Assembly (NCBI RefSeq): GCF_029889905.1
Contig: NZ_JARANZ010000005.1
Location: 124,001-188,000 of the forward strand
Direction: 5' to 3'
From: Chromohalobacter sp. 11-W
Lineage (GTDB): Bacteria; Pseudomonadota; Gammaproteobacteria; Pseudomonadales; Halomonadaceae
DNA length: 64,000 nucleotides
The position numbers were made by a program, and so were the translations under genes. A model generated the notes under the pieces. The model saw nothing but the letters and a program-made list of their open reading frames with translations. It was not told where the DNA came from and did not search any database. Shown piece by piece: positions 56,918-64,000 of this stretch; within the stretch, counting starts at the first letter, position 1, and the number at the start of each line of letters is the position of its first letter.

Positions 56918-57391
56918 CTAGTGCAGCCAGAACCACAAGTGCATGGTGCTCCAGGCATATACGCCGGCGAGCACATCATCGAACATGATCCCGAAGCCCC
57001 CGGCTACGTGGCGGTCCACCCAACGGATCGGCCAAGGCTTGATGATGTCGAACATGCGAAACACCACGAAGCCCCACAGCGCTGCCTCCCACGAAAAGGG
57101 AACCGCCGCCATGGTCAGCCAATAACCTACGAACTCGTCCCAGACAATGCCGGAATGATCGTGAACGCCCAGATCGCGCGAGGTTTTTTCGCACAGCCAT
57201 ATCCCCAGGATCGAGGCCGCGCCCACCAACCCTAGGTACCAATCGAGAGATAGTCCCGACAACAACCAATAGAATGGGATGGCGGCCAATGTACCGAAAG
57301 TGCCCGGCGCGAAAGGAATCGCCCCGCTTCCTAGGCCAAACGCCAGAAAATGAGTCGGGCGGCGCCAGACGCTGCGCGGTGAGCGATTCAT
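56918..57391 (-). CDS. pgpA: Phosphatidylglycerophosphatase A
   Basis: A 157-residue inner-membrane phosphatase that makes phosphatidylglycerol from PGP. FLAFGLGSGAIPFAPGTFGT, HDHSGIVWDEFVGYWLTMA and FVVFRMFDIIKPWPI contain the conserved residues; hydrophobic segments surround them. The ATG at 57391 has a GGGAGG site and overlaps the thiL stop (ATGA), so it belongs to the rib-nusB-thiL transcript. Confidence 0.94.
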   Translation of the reverse strand: MNRSPRSVWRRPTHFLAFGLGSGAIPFAPGTFGTLAAIPFYWLLSGLSLDWYLGLVGAASILGIWLCEKTSRDLGVHDHSGIVWDEFVGYWLTMAAVPFSWEAALWGFVVFRMFDIIKPWPIRWVDRHVAGGFGIMFDDVLAGVYAWSTMHLWFWLH

Positions 57392-58347
57392 GGTCCGCCT
57401 CCCGTGAAATGCTGCCATCCTGCAACCTTCATTGTCTCGGGAACCCCGCTGATACCGGGCTCGGCGACGACATGCCCGATCTCGGTCAGCGTGACATCAC
57501 AGTCGGCACAGCGCCGCTGGGCCTCTTCCCAAGCCGAATCAGGCACGCTGACCAGAAGCTGGTAATCGTCCCCACCGCTGAACGCGGCATGCAAGGCGCC
57601 TTCGCTGCCTAACGTCATTTCCAGCGTCGGCGCTAGAGGAATACACGCCGGGTCAAGGTGAGCGCCCACGCCCGAGGCGTGGCATAGATGTTCGAGATCG
57701 GCCAGCAGGCCATCGGAGATATCCAGCGCCGCCGAGGCCAGCCCCCGCAGTGCACGACCCGCCTCGAGCTGAGGCGTTGGCGTCAAGTAGGCAGCCAGCA
57801 GCGGGTCCTCGAAGTCATGGCCGCCGGCCTGCCACATGCGCAGACCACCGTGGCCACCCCCCAGCGCACCGGTCACCGCCAGACGCTCTCCTGGCATCGC
57901 ACCACTCCGCCGCAGCGCCTGGCCAACAGGCACATCGCCGATCACTGTGACAGAGATGGATAGCGTACCCCGCGTGACATCACCGCCGATCAAGGGCGTC
58001 GACATACGTCGGCCCAGATCGAGAAACCCTTGAGCGAACCGCTCCAGCCACACGGGCTCGGCATGCGTCAGCGTCAAGGCCATCAAACAGCCGCGCGGCC
58101 GCGCACCCATCGCTGCCAGATCGGAAAGCGCCACCGCCAGCGCGCGATGCCCGATGGCCTCGGGCGGCGCATCGCCGGGGAAATGCACATCGGCTACCGA
58201 GGTGTCCACGCTCATGGCCAGCTCGGTCCCCGCGGCGGGGCTCATAAGCGCACAGTCGTCGCCCGGCCCCAGCGTAATACCGGAGGTGAGCGGGGACTGA
58301 TCGGGCGTCGCGAAATAACGCGCGATGATGTCGAATTCTCCCAACAT
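57388..58347 (-). CDS. thiL: Thiamine-monophosphate kinase
   Basis: A 319-residue PurM-fold kinase that makes thiamine diphosphate. MLGEFDIIARYF is the family start; GPGDDCALM binds ATP-Mg, SVDTSVADVHFP and GHRALAVALSDLAAMGARP follow, and ALDISDGLLADLEHL is near the active site. It starts two bases past the nusB stop and overlaps pgpA. Confidence 0.96.
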   Translation of the reverse strand: MLGEFDIIARYFATPDQSPLTSGITLGPGDDCALMSPAAGTELAMSVDTSVADVHFPGDAPPEAIGHRALAVALSDLAAMGARPRGCLMALTLTHAEPVWLERFAQGFLDLGRRMSTPLIGGDVTRGTLSISVTVIGDVPVGQALRRSGAMPGERLAVTGALGGGHGGLRMWQAGGHDFEDPLLAAYLTPTPQLEAGRALRGLASAALDISDGLLADLEHLCHASGVGAHLDPACIPLAPTLEMTLGSEGALHAAFSGGDDYQLLVSVPDSAWEEAQRRCADCDVTLTEIGHVVAEPGISGVPETMKVAGWQHFTGGGP

Positions 58348-58348
58348 G

Positions 58349-58849
58349 TCAACGACGACGCGCAGCGACCTCAGTACTCCGCAAGCGGCTCGCCAGCTTG
58401 TCGAGAATACCGTTGACGTACTTGTGGCCATCGGTGGCACCGAAGCCCTTGGCCAATTCGATGCCTTCGTTGATCACCACACGATACGGCACCTCGAGGC
58501 GATACTTGAGCTCATAGGCACCCAGCCTAAGAATCGCCAGTTCGATGCGATCAAGATCCTCGAGGCGACGGTCGAGCAGCGGCGCGATGGTTTTGTCGAT
58601 GGCTTCACGGTCGCCGGCCACGTTGTGCAGCAACTCATGAAACAGCGCCAGATCGGCGATGCCCATGACCTTGTGCCAGTTTTCGTGATCCTCGAGATCC
58701 TCATCGGCGATTTGCGCGCGAAACTCCGACTCCACCGCCGTGATCGACTTGCCGGTCATCTGCCATTGGTAGAGACCCTGCACCGCCAACTCACGCGCCG
58801 CGCGGCGCGCTTGCTGGGCCGGGGTCGCATCACGGGGTGATTGGCTCAT
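58349..58849 (-). CDS. nusB: Transcription antitermination factor NusB
   Basis: A 166-residue all-helical protein that, with NusE, binds boxA RNA and supports rRNA antitermination. [20 protein letters not shown] is the arginine-rich N terminus, and [20 protein letters not shown] and [12 protein letters not shown] form the C-terminal block. The ATG overlaps the ribH stop by four bases. Confidence 0.97.
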   Translation of the reverse strand: MSQSPRDATPAQQARRAARELAVQGLYQWQMTGKSITAVESEFRAQIADEDLEDHENWHKVMGIADLALFHELLHNVAGDREAIDKTIAPLLDRRLEDLDRIELAILRLGAYELKYRLEVPYRVVINEGIELAKGFGATDGHKYVNGILDKLASRLRSTEVAARRR

Positions 58850-59328
58850 GCTTCCCCTCCCATTCGCTTGAATAGAGAGACCATTTCCATCGCTGCCATC
58901 GCCGCCTCGGCACCTTTGTTCCCGGCCTTGGTGCCGGCACGCTCAATGGCTTGGTCAATAGAATCGACGGTCAGCACTCCGTTGGCGATGGGGGTATTCA
59001 GCTCCAACTGCAGGCTACTCATGGCACTGTTGCAATTGCCCGCCACGTAGTCGAAATGTGGCGTCCCCCCGCGGATCACCGCCCCCAGGGCAATGACGGC
59101 ATGCGGCTTGAGAACCTGCACGGCGCGCTTGACGGCCAAGGGTAGCTCCCAGGCGCCTGGCACATGGATGATATCGACGTTTTCTTCGTCCACGCCGTGG
59201 CGCACGAGGCTGTCCACCGCCCCTTCCACCAGGCTATCGACCACGTGATGATTGAAGCGGCCCACGACGATGACATAACGGCCATCGACATCGGTGTAGC
59301 CACCCTCGACTTGAGAGATCGGTTGCAT
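58846..59328 (-). CDS. ribH: 6,7-dimethyl-8-ribityllumazine synthase
   Basis: A 160-residue enzyme of the penultimate riboflavin step. [54 protein letters not shown] and [20 protein letters not shown] are all lumazine synthase motifs. The ATG at 59328 is used; its ribosome site is weak. It overlaps nusB. A 188-base gap separates it from ribB. Confidence 0.97.
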   Translation of the reverse strand: MQPISQVEGGYTDVDGRYVIVVGRFNHHVVDSLVEGAVDSLVRHGVDEENVDIIHVPGAWELPLAVKRAVQVLKPHAVIALGAVIRGGTPHFDYVAGNCNSAMSSLQLELNTPIANGVLTVDSIDQAIERAGTKAGNKGAEAAMAAMEMVSLFKRMGGEA

Positions 59329-59516
59329 TGTCAAATCCCGGGTCTGAATGCGCGACACTTCGCGCACGATATATCAGCTGTGTCAGTGCATGCCAGTGAA
59401 GCGATCACTTACTTCAACATGGCGCATGGTATCACCACCGCCGAGGAGCGCTTTTCTTCACCGGCACGCGCGGCCACCGGCGCCCCTAAGGCCCGGCGGT
59501 CGGATGAATGAAAGAC

Positions 59517-60677
59517 TTATTCTACCGGCTGGTCGCTCTCAGGGGTATCGCCACCCACACGTTCGACGACCTCAAGATCGAAGCCGGACAACGCGGAGAA
59601 CTTCCACGGCGAACTCAAAAGGCGCATTTGCCCGACGCCCAATTGGCGCAGAATCTGCGATCCGGTACCGATGGTCAGATAATTACCGGCACCATCGGAG
59701 GCACTCGAGCGCGGCGCTGGCTTGCGCGACAGCAGCACGTCGAGCTGATCCTTGAGGTCGAGACGCGGTCGGCCATCATCAAGCAGCACGAAGACCCCGG
59801 CTTCGGCTTCGGCGATCTGCGCCAAGGCGCTGGACGCCGTCCAACTGTGGCTCTCCGGCTTGCTCAACATCAGCAGATCGCGCAGCGTATCGGCGATATG
59901 CACACGCACGGTGGTCGGCGTCTCGCTGTGTGGCACGCCCTTCACCAGCGCCAGATGATGGGTGTTCTGAATCCGGTCGTGGAAAACGTGTAGCGTCAAC
60001 TCACCGAATGCCGTGTCGACGACCGTGCGCTCGACTTCCTCGACGGTGCGCTCGTGGTGGATCCGGTAGTGGATCAAATCGGCGATCGTACCAATCTTGA
60101 TGCCGTGCTCGACGGCAAAGCGCTCCAGTTCGTCGCGGCGCGCCATGCTGCCGTCGTCGTTCATCACCTCGCAGATCACGCCGCTGGCCTCGAATCCGGC
60201 CATGGCCGACAGATCGCAAGCGGCTTCGGTATGTCCGGCACGACGCAGCACGCCGCCCGGCTCGGCCATCAGGGGAAAGATATGGCCGGGCTGGACGATA
60301 TCCGCCGCGACAGCGTCGCGCGCCGCGGCGGCACGCACGGTGCGCGCACGATCGGAGGCGGAAATACCCGTGGAGACACCGCGTGCGGCCTCGATGGAGA
60401 CGGTGAACTTGGTACCGAAGCCGGAACCGTTGTCGCGCACCATCAACGGCAACTCGAGACGCTCGCAGCGCTCACGGGTCATCGGCAGACAGATCAAGCC
60501 CCGCGCGTGGCGGGCCATGAAGTTGATATGCTCGGCCTCGACGCACTCGGCGGCCATGATGATATCGCCTTCGTTCTCGCGATCCTCATCGTCCATGAGT
60601 ATGACCATCTTGCCCTGACGAATGTCTTCGACAATGGCTTCGATGGAGGCCAAGCCCTGTTTGGATGAAAGCGCCAT
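59517..60677 (-). CDS. ribB: 3,4-dihydroxy-2-butanone-4-phosphate synthase with degenerate GTP cyclohydrolase II-like domain (RibBX type)
   Basis: A 386-residue protein. Residues 1-205 are a complete DHBP synthase: DDEDRENEGDIIMAAE, the substrate loop and GHTEAACDLSAMAGF, HxD-type catalytic parts present. Residues about 210-370 resemble RibA but lack the zinc-binding Cys motif (GDxxGSxRCDC), so GTP cyclohydrolase activity is not expected and a separate ribA must exist. Such fusions are known as RibBX. A GGAG site precedes the ATG. It supplies the four-carbon unit to RibH. Confidence 0.93.
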   Translation of the reverse strand: MALSSKQGLASIEAIVEDIRQGKMVILMDDEDRENEGDIIMAAECVEAEHINFMARHARGLICLPMTRERCERLELPLMVRDNGSGFGTKFTVSIEAARGVSTGISASDRARTVRAAAARDAVAADIVQPGHIFPLMAEPGGVLRRAGHTEAACDLSAMAGFEASGVICEVMNDDGSMARRDELERFAVEHGIKIGTIADLIHYRIHHERTVEEVERTVVDTAFGELTLHVFHDRIQNTHHLALVKGVPHSETPTTVRVHIADTLRDLLMLSKPESHSWTASSALAQIAEAEAGVFVLLDDGRPRLDLKDQLDVLLSRKPAPRSSASDGAGNYLTIGTGSQILRQLGVGQMRLLSSPWKFSALSGFDLEVVERVGGDTPESDQPVE

Positions 60678-60853
60678 GGTGTCTCCGATGCTCGTCTCGT
60701 ACGCCGATGCGATCTTGTGGTCGGCGCCGTCATAAGATGTGTCGTGGTGTCACGACGCGGGCGTCGTCGCTCTTCGACACCCAGTCAGGTCGGCGCCCAG
60801 AGTACCTGCAAGCGCGCTTGCGCGCCAGTGGCAACACCCAGGCGGGCAACGAA

Positions 60854-62023
60854 TCAGGCGTCGTCCGGCGCAACGCACTCGCCAGGGAGCGGTCGCGCGA
60901 CGATGCGCCAATCGCGCCCCACGGCGCGGATGTCGTCGATTTGCAGCGGACGCTGCTGCGCCATGCGCTCGAGTCCCGGTAGCGCAAAAAGCGGACGTGC
61001 CTCGCCGCCCAGTAGCGTCGGTGCCACGAACAGGTGCATCTCATCAATGGCGCCGATATCGAGCATGGCGCCGGCCAGCGTCGCGCCGGTTTCGAGCAGC
61101 ACCTCGTTGCATTGCTCGCGCTCCGCCAGATGCGCTAGCAGAGCGCGTAGATCGACGCGCCCTTCGGCCGCCTCGGGCAGGACGAGCACCTCGGCCCCGG
61201 CCTGTTCCAACGTCGCGCGGCGCGTCTCGTCCGACGAGACGGTCGCCACCAAAGTGCGTCCTGACTCACGCAAGCACGCCGCCGCCACCGGCAAGCGCAG
61301 CCGCGAGTCGACCACGACGCGCAGGGGCTGGCGCTCGGCGATCATTTCGCCATCGTCCAATTCAAGCTGCGCGGCACGCACCGTGAGGCGCGAGTTGTCG
61401 AAAATGACCGAATCGACCCCGGTCATCACCGCGCTCGAGCGCGCCCGTAAGCGTTGCACCTCGGTACGCGCGCTCCCCCCGGTGATCCATTGCGACTCAC
61501 CGCTGGCCATGGCAGTGCGGCCGTCCAGGCTCATCGCCATCTTCAGGCGCACGAACGGTAGCCTCTCGCGCATGCGCTTCACGAAACCGACATTGAGCGC
61601 CTCGGCATCGGCCTCCAGGCAGCCCACCTCGACCTCGATACCTGCCTCACGCAGCATTGTCACGCCACGCCCGGCCACCTGCGGATTGGGATCGACCATC
61701 GCGATCACGACACGGCGCACCCCGGCTTCAATCAGCGCCTGGGCACAAGGCGGTGTGCGACCATGGTGCGAACAGGGTTCCAACGTGACATAGACCGTGG
61801 CGCCTCGCGCCGCCTCGCTAGCGGCTCGCAAGGCGTGCACCTCAGCGTGAGCCTCGCCGGCGCGTGCATGATAACCCTCCCCAACGATGCACCCCTGACG
61901 CACCACCACGCAGCCGACGCGCGGATTGGGATGCGTGGTATAGCAGCCTCGCCGAGCGAGTTGCAGCGCGCGCGCCATGCACACTTCGTGAGATAGCGCC
62001 GACACGGCGGCGTCCTGTGTCAT
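60854..62023 (-). CDS. ribD: Bifunctional riboflavin deaminase-reductase
   Basis: A 389-residue protein. The N-terminal deaminase has HAEVHALRAA (zinc His and catalytic Glu) and VTLEPCSHHGRTPPCAQALI (two zinc Cys); the C-terminal reductase shows RLKMAMSLDGRTAMASGESQ and SLLGGEARPLF-type TLLGGEARPLFALPGLE. Together they convert the pyrimidine intermediate to the RibH substrate. It lies after nrdR. In many gammaproteobacteria ribE follows; here the next 176 bases hold no gene before ribB. Confidence 0.95.
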   Translation of the reverse strand: MTQDAAVSALSHEVCMARALQLARRGCYTTHPNPRVGCVVVRQGCIVGEGYHARAGEAHAEVHALRAASEAARGATVYVTLEPCSHHGRTPPCAQALIEAGVRRVVIAMVDPNPQVAGRGVTMLREAGIEVEVGCLEADAEALNVGFVKRMRERLPFVRLKMAMSLDGRTAMASGESQWITGGSARTEVQRLRARSSAVMTGVDSVIFDNSRLTVRAAQLELDDGEMIAERQPLRVVVDSRLRLPVAAACLRESGRTLVATVSSDETRRATLEQAGAEVLVLPEAAEGRVDLRALLAHLAEREQCNEVLLETGATLAGAMLDIGAIDEMHLFVAPTLLGGEARPLFALPGLERMAQQRPLQIDDIRAVGRDWRIVARPLPGECVAPDDA

Positions 62024-62063
62024 GAGTCACTCCGTGGGCGATTCGAGTCGATACGTATCGAAG

Positions 62064-62549
62064 TCAGCGCTGATCGTTATCGTCGGGCACAAAGCTGGGC
62101 TCTTGCGCCAAGCGGTCGATTTCGGCGCGAAACTCGTCGAGGTCCTGGAAGCGTCGGTAGACGGAGGCGAAGCGGATGTAGGCGACCTGATCGAGCCGTT
62201 TCAGCGAGCGCATGACCTCCTCGCCGATCTCGCGCGCCTCCAGTTCACGCTCACCACGGGCACGCAGGCGCTGACGGATACGCTCGACCGCCGCCTCGAT
62301 GGATTCGGCGCTGACCGGACGTTTCTCCAATGCTCGTAACATGCCGGCGCGCAACTTGCGCTCATCGAAGGTTTCCCGCGAGCCATCGCCCTTGATCACG
62401 CGGGGCATGACCAGTTCCGCAGTCTCGTAGGTGGTGAAGCGTTCGCCGCAGTCATTGCACTGGCGGCGCCGACGCACCTGATCCCCCTCGGCCACGAGGC
62501 GCGAATCGGTCACCTTGGTGTCGTACTTTCCACAAAAGGGGCAGTGCAT
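62064..62549 (-). CDS. nrdR: Transcriptional repressor NrdR
   Basis: A 161-residue zinc-ribbon and ATP-cone protein that represses ribonucleotide reductase genes. [19 protein letters not shown] and [17 protein letters not shown] form the four-Cys zinc ribbon; [20 protein letters not shown] begins the ATP cone, and [17 protein letters not shown] closes it. It is the first gene of the nrdR-rib-nusB-thiL-pgpA run. Confidence 0.98.
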   Translation of the reverse strand: MHCPFCGKYDTKVTDSRLVAEGDQVRRRRQCNDCGERFTTYETAELVMPRVIKGDGSRETFDERKLRAGMLRALEKRPVSAESIEAAVERIRQRLRARGERELEAREIGEEVMRSLKRLDQVAYIRFASVYRRFQDLDEFRAEIDRLAQEPSFVPDDNDQR

Positions 62550-62725
62550 CGTGGCGCGTCCGAGGTTGAGTCGTTGTCATTGAGGTTGCCCGACATTGTA
62601 GCCTGTCCCCGCGCCGCGCGGAAACTCGCTTGCGCACTGCCGCCAGGCCGGCCAAGCTCATGAGGCTGCTTGCATTTCCGCGTTTGCCAAGCATGCTTTC
62701 AAGGCATCGTCTAGGAGATAAGCCA

Positions 62726-62974
62726 ATGGGCATCATCGCATGGATCGTCTTCGGTCTGCTGGCCGGTATTGTCGCCAAACTGATCATGCCGGGGCGCGAT
62801 CCCGGTGGCCTCATCGTCACCATGATCATCGGAATCCTCGGTGCCATCGTCGGGGGGTGGGTCGGCACCGCGCTGGGATTCGGCTCGGTGGATGGCTTCA
62901 ATCTCGGCAGTTTCGTCATCGCCGTACTCGGCGCCATCATCCTGCTGGGGCTTTACCGCATCGTGAAAAAATGA
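62726..62974 (+). CDS. GlsB/YeaQ/YmgE-family small membrane protein
   Basis: An 82-residue inner-membrane protein with three hydrophobic segments. MGIIAWIVFGLLAGIVAKLI, then MPGRDPGGLIVTMIIGILGA, and LGSFVIAVLGAIILLGLYRI match the family, also called transglycosylase-associated proteins. The ATG at 62726 has an AGGAGA site; the frame upstream is not used. Function is unclear; family members are often stress-induced. Confidence 0.92.
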   Translation: MGIIAWIVFGLLAGIVAKLIMPGRDPGGLIVTMIIGILGAIVGGWVGTALGFGSVDGFNLGSFVIAVLGAIILLGLYRIVKK

Positions 62975-63055
62975 TCTTTGTCGCGCATGGCACGACTCCT
63001 GCAACAGCAATAACAATGCCGACGTGCGAGCCACCGATTCTCGCGAGGACCCTAG

Positions 63056-64000
63056 ATGCCCCATCCCATCTCCCCAGTCCCACAGACCGAACTCGATGAA
63101 GCCGCCTTCATCGCACGCGCCAAGGCGCGTCTGAACGAAATCTATGGCCCGCGGGCCGATGAAGTGCTGCGCCGCCTGCAACGCCTGATATCGCACCAAC
63201 GTGGTGCCATTCCCGAACGCTCGCGTCCACTATGGAGCGAGCGCGACCAGTTACTGATCACTTACGGCGATCTACTGCTCGACGGCGAGCGGCCACCGCT
63301 GCAAGTGCTCGACGAGTTTCTCGAGACACGCCTCGCGGACACCTTCAGTGGCGTTCACGTGCTGCCATTCTTCCCCTGGAGCAGCGACGATGGCTTCTCG
63401 GTGATCCATTATCGCGAGGTCAACCCGGCGCTGGGCGACTGGGAAGACATTCGCCGCCTGACGCGCCACGGCGACTTGATGGTCGACCTGGTCATCAATC
63501 ACGTCTCGCGGGAATCGCTGTGGTTCGTCGACTACCTGGCCGGCACCCAGCCGGGGCGCGACTACTTCATCGAAATGGACCCGAATACCGACCTGTCGCA
63601 AGTCACCCGGCCACGCAGCTCACCACTGCTGGTGCCGGTTTCCACCCGCCGCGGGACACGCTATCTGTGGGCGACATTTTCCGAGGACCAGATCGATCTC
63701 AACTTCGCCAACCCCGATGTGCTCATCGAGTTCATCGGCATCATGCTCTACTACGTGGAGCAAGGCGCACGCATCATCCGCCTCGACGCCATCGCCTATC
63801 TATGGAAGGAACTCGGCACCTCGTGCATCCATCTGCCGGAAACCCATGCCGTGGTGCGGCTACTGCGCGCCGTGCTCGACTACCTCGCCCCCGGCACGCT
63901 GCTGATCACCGAAACCAACGTGCCGCACCGCGAGAACATGAGCTACTTCGGCCTCGAACGCCTCGAAGAGGCCGCCACGTCGGACGCGCCCGAGCAGCCC
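63056..64000 (+). CDS. GH13 sugar phosphorylase (sucrose phosphorylase-like), N-terminal part
   Basis: The first 315 residues of a GH13 subfamily-18-like enzyme; the gene runs off the right edge. QLLITYGDLLLDGERPPLQV, GVHVLPFFPWSSDDGFSVIH and DLMVDLVINHVSRES are early barrel blocks; IRLDAIAYLWKELGTSCIHL carries the nucleophile Asp, and LLITETNVPHREN the acid/base Glu. The class includes sucrose, sucrose-6-phosphate and glucosylglycerate phosphorylases; in a halophile, breakdown of the compatible solute glucosylglycerate is a fair guess but is not shown. A GAGG site precedes the ATG. Confidence 0.87.
   Translation, partial: MPHPISPVPQTELDEAAFIARAKARLNEIYGPRADEVLRRLQRLISHQRGAIPERSRPLWSERDQLLITYGDLLLDGERPPLQVLDEFLETRLADTFSGVHVLPFFPWSSDDGFSVIHYREVNPALGDWEDIRRLTRHGDLMVDLVINHVSRESLWFVDYLAGTQPGRDYFIEMDPNTDLSQVTRPRSSPLLVPVSTRRGTRYLWATFSEDQIDLNFANPDVLIEFIGIMLYYVEQGARIIRLDAIAYLWKELGTSCIHLPETHAVVRLLRAVLDYLAPGTLLITETNVPHRENMSYFGLERLEEAATSDAPEQP

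Overview
The window is chromosomal DNA of a GC-rich gammaproteobacterium, most likely a Halomonadaceae member (Halomonas or Chromohalobacter type). This rests on gene content and order (parC-parE, cmoA-cmoB, nrdR-ribD-ribB-ribH-nusB-thiL-pgpA, ptsP-rppH, lgt-thyA-folA) and on high GC almost throughout. No database could be searched, so the genus is an inference.

Layout. 0-4 kb: the start of leuA with a long leader, an emfourin/protealysin inhibitor-protease pair, and a PilZ plus HD-GYP signalling protein. 4-8 kb: an iron-acquisition unit (siderophore esterase, TonB-dependent receptor, divergent AraC regulator) with a Fur-box-like site. 8-18 kb: serB, parC, parE, yqiA, pgi, then cmoA-cmoB on the other strand. 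18-25 kb: an orphan, degenerate ABC ATPase behind a near-perfect Fur box, an LtaS/OpgB-like phosphotransferase, and sulfur assimilation genes (epsC-type serine acetyltransferase, cysN, cysD). 25-33 kb: cpdA-yqiB-nudF, a TPR protein, greB, rsmC-cmoM, a LOV-like PAS/GGDEF/EAL protein and tRNA-Arg(CCT).

33-43.5 kb is the accessory part. Behind the tRNA lie a secreted orphan protein, a phage MuF-like gene translationally coupled to a two-helix membrane protein, and an AT-rich DUF2971 gene. Next come a sugar ABC importer and sugar-modification operon that begins with an SDR remnant, and a decayed PEGA-type lipoprotein gene. 43.5-64 kb returns to core genome: porin, ProQ/FinO-domain protein, folA-thyA-lgt, a kinase-like membrane protein without an ATPase domain, an NRDE protein, ptsP, rppH, an HAD phosphatase, mqo, pgpA-thiL-nusB-ribH-ribB(X)-ribD-nrdR, a small membrane protein and the start of a GH13 sugar phosphorylase.

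Genes that work together: cmoA, cmoB and cmoM together make the wobble uridine modification mcmo5U; cysD-cysN and epsC supply sulfide and O-acetylserine for cysteine; the receptor, esterase and AraC regulator form one siderophore-uptake module; thyA and folA are coupled in thymidylate synthesis; ribD, ribB and ribH give most of riboflavin synthesis, but riboflavin synthase (ribE) is absent from the cluster. The items most worth follow-up are the LOV-like c-di-GMP enzyme, the coupled MuF/membrane cassette next to tRNA-Arg, the Fur-box orphan ATPase, three separate three-copy 18-bp tandem repeats, and a 135-bp inverted-repeat element between greB and rsmC.
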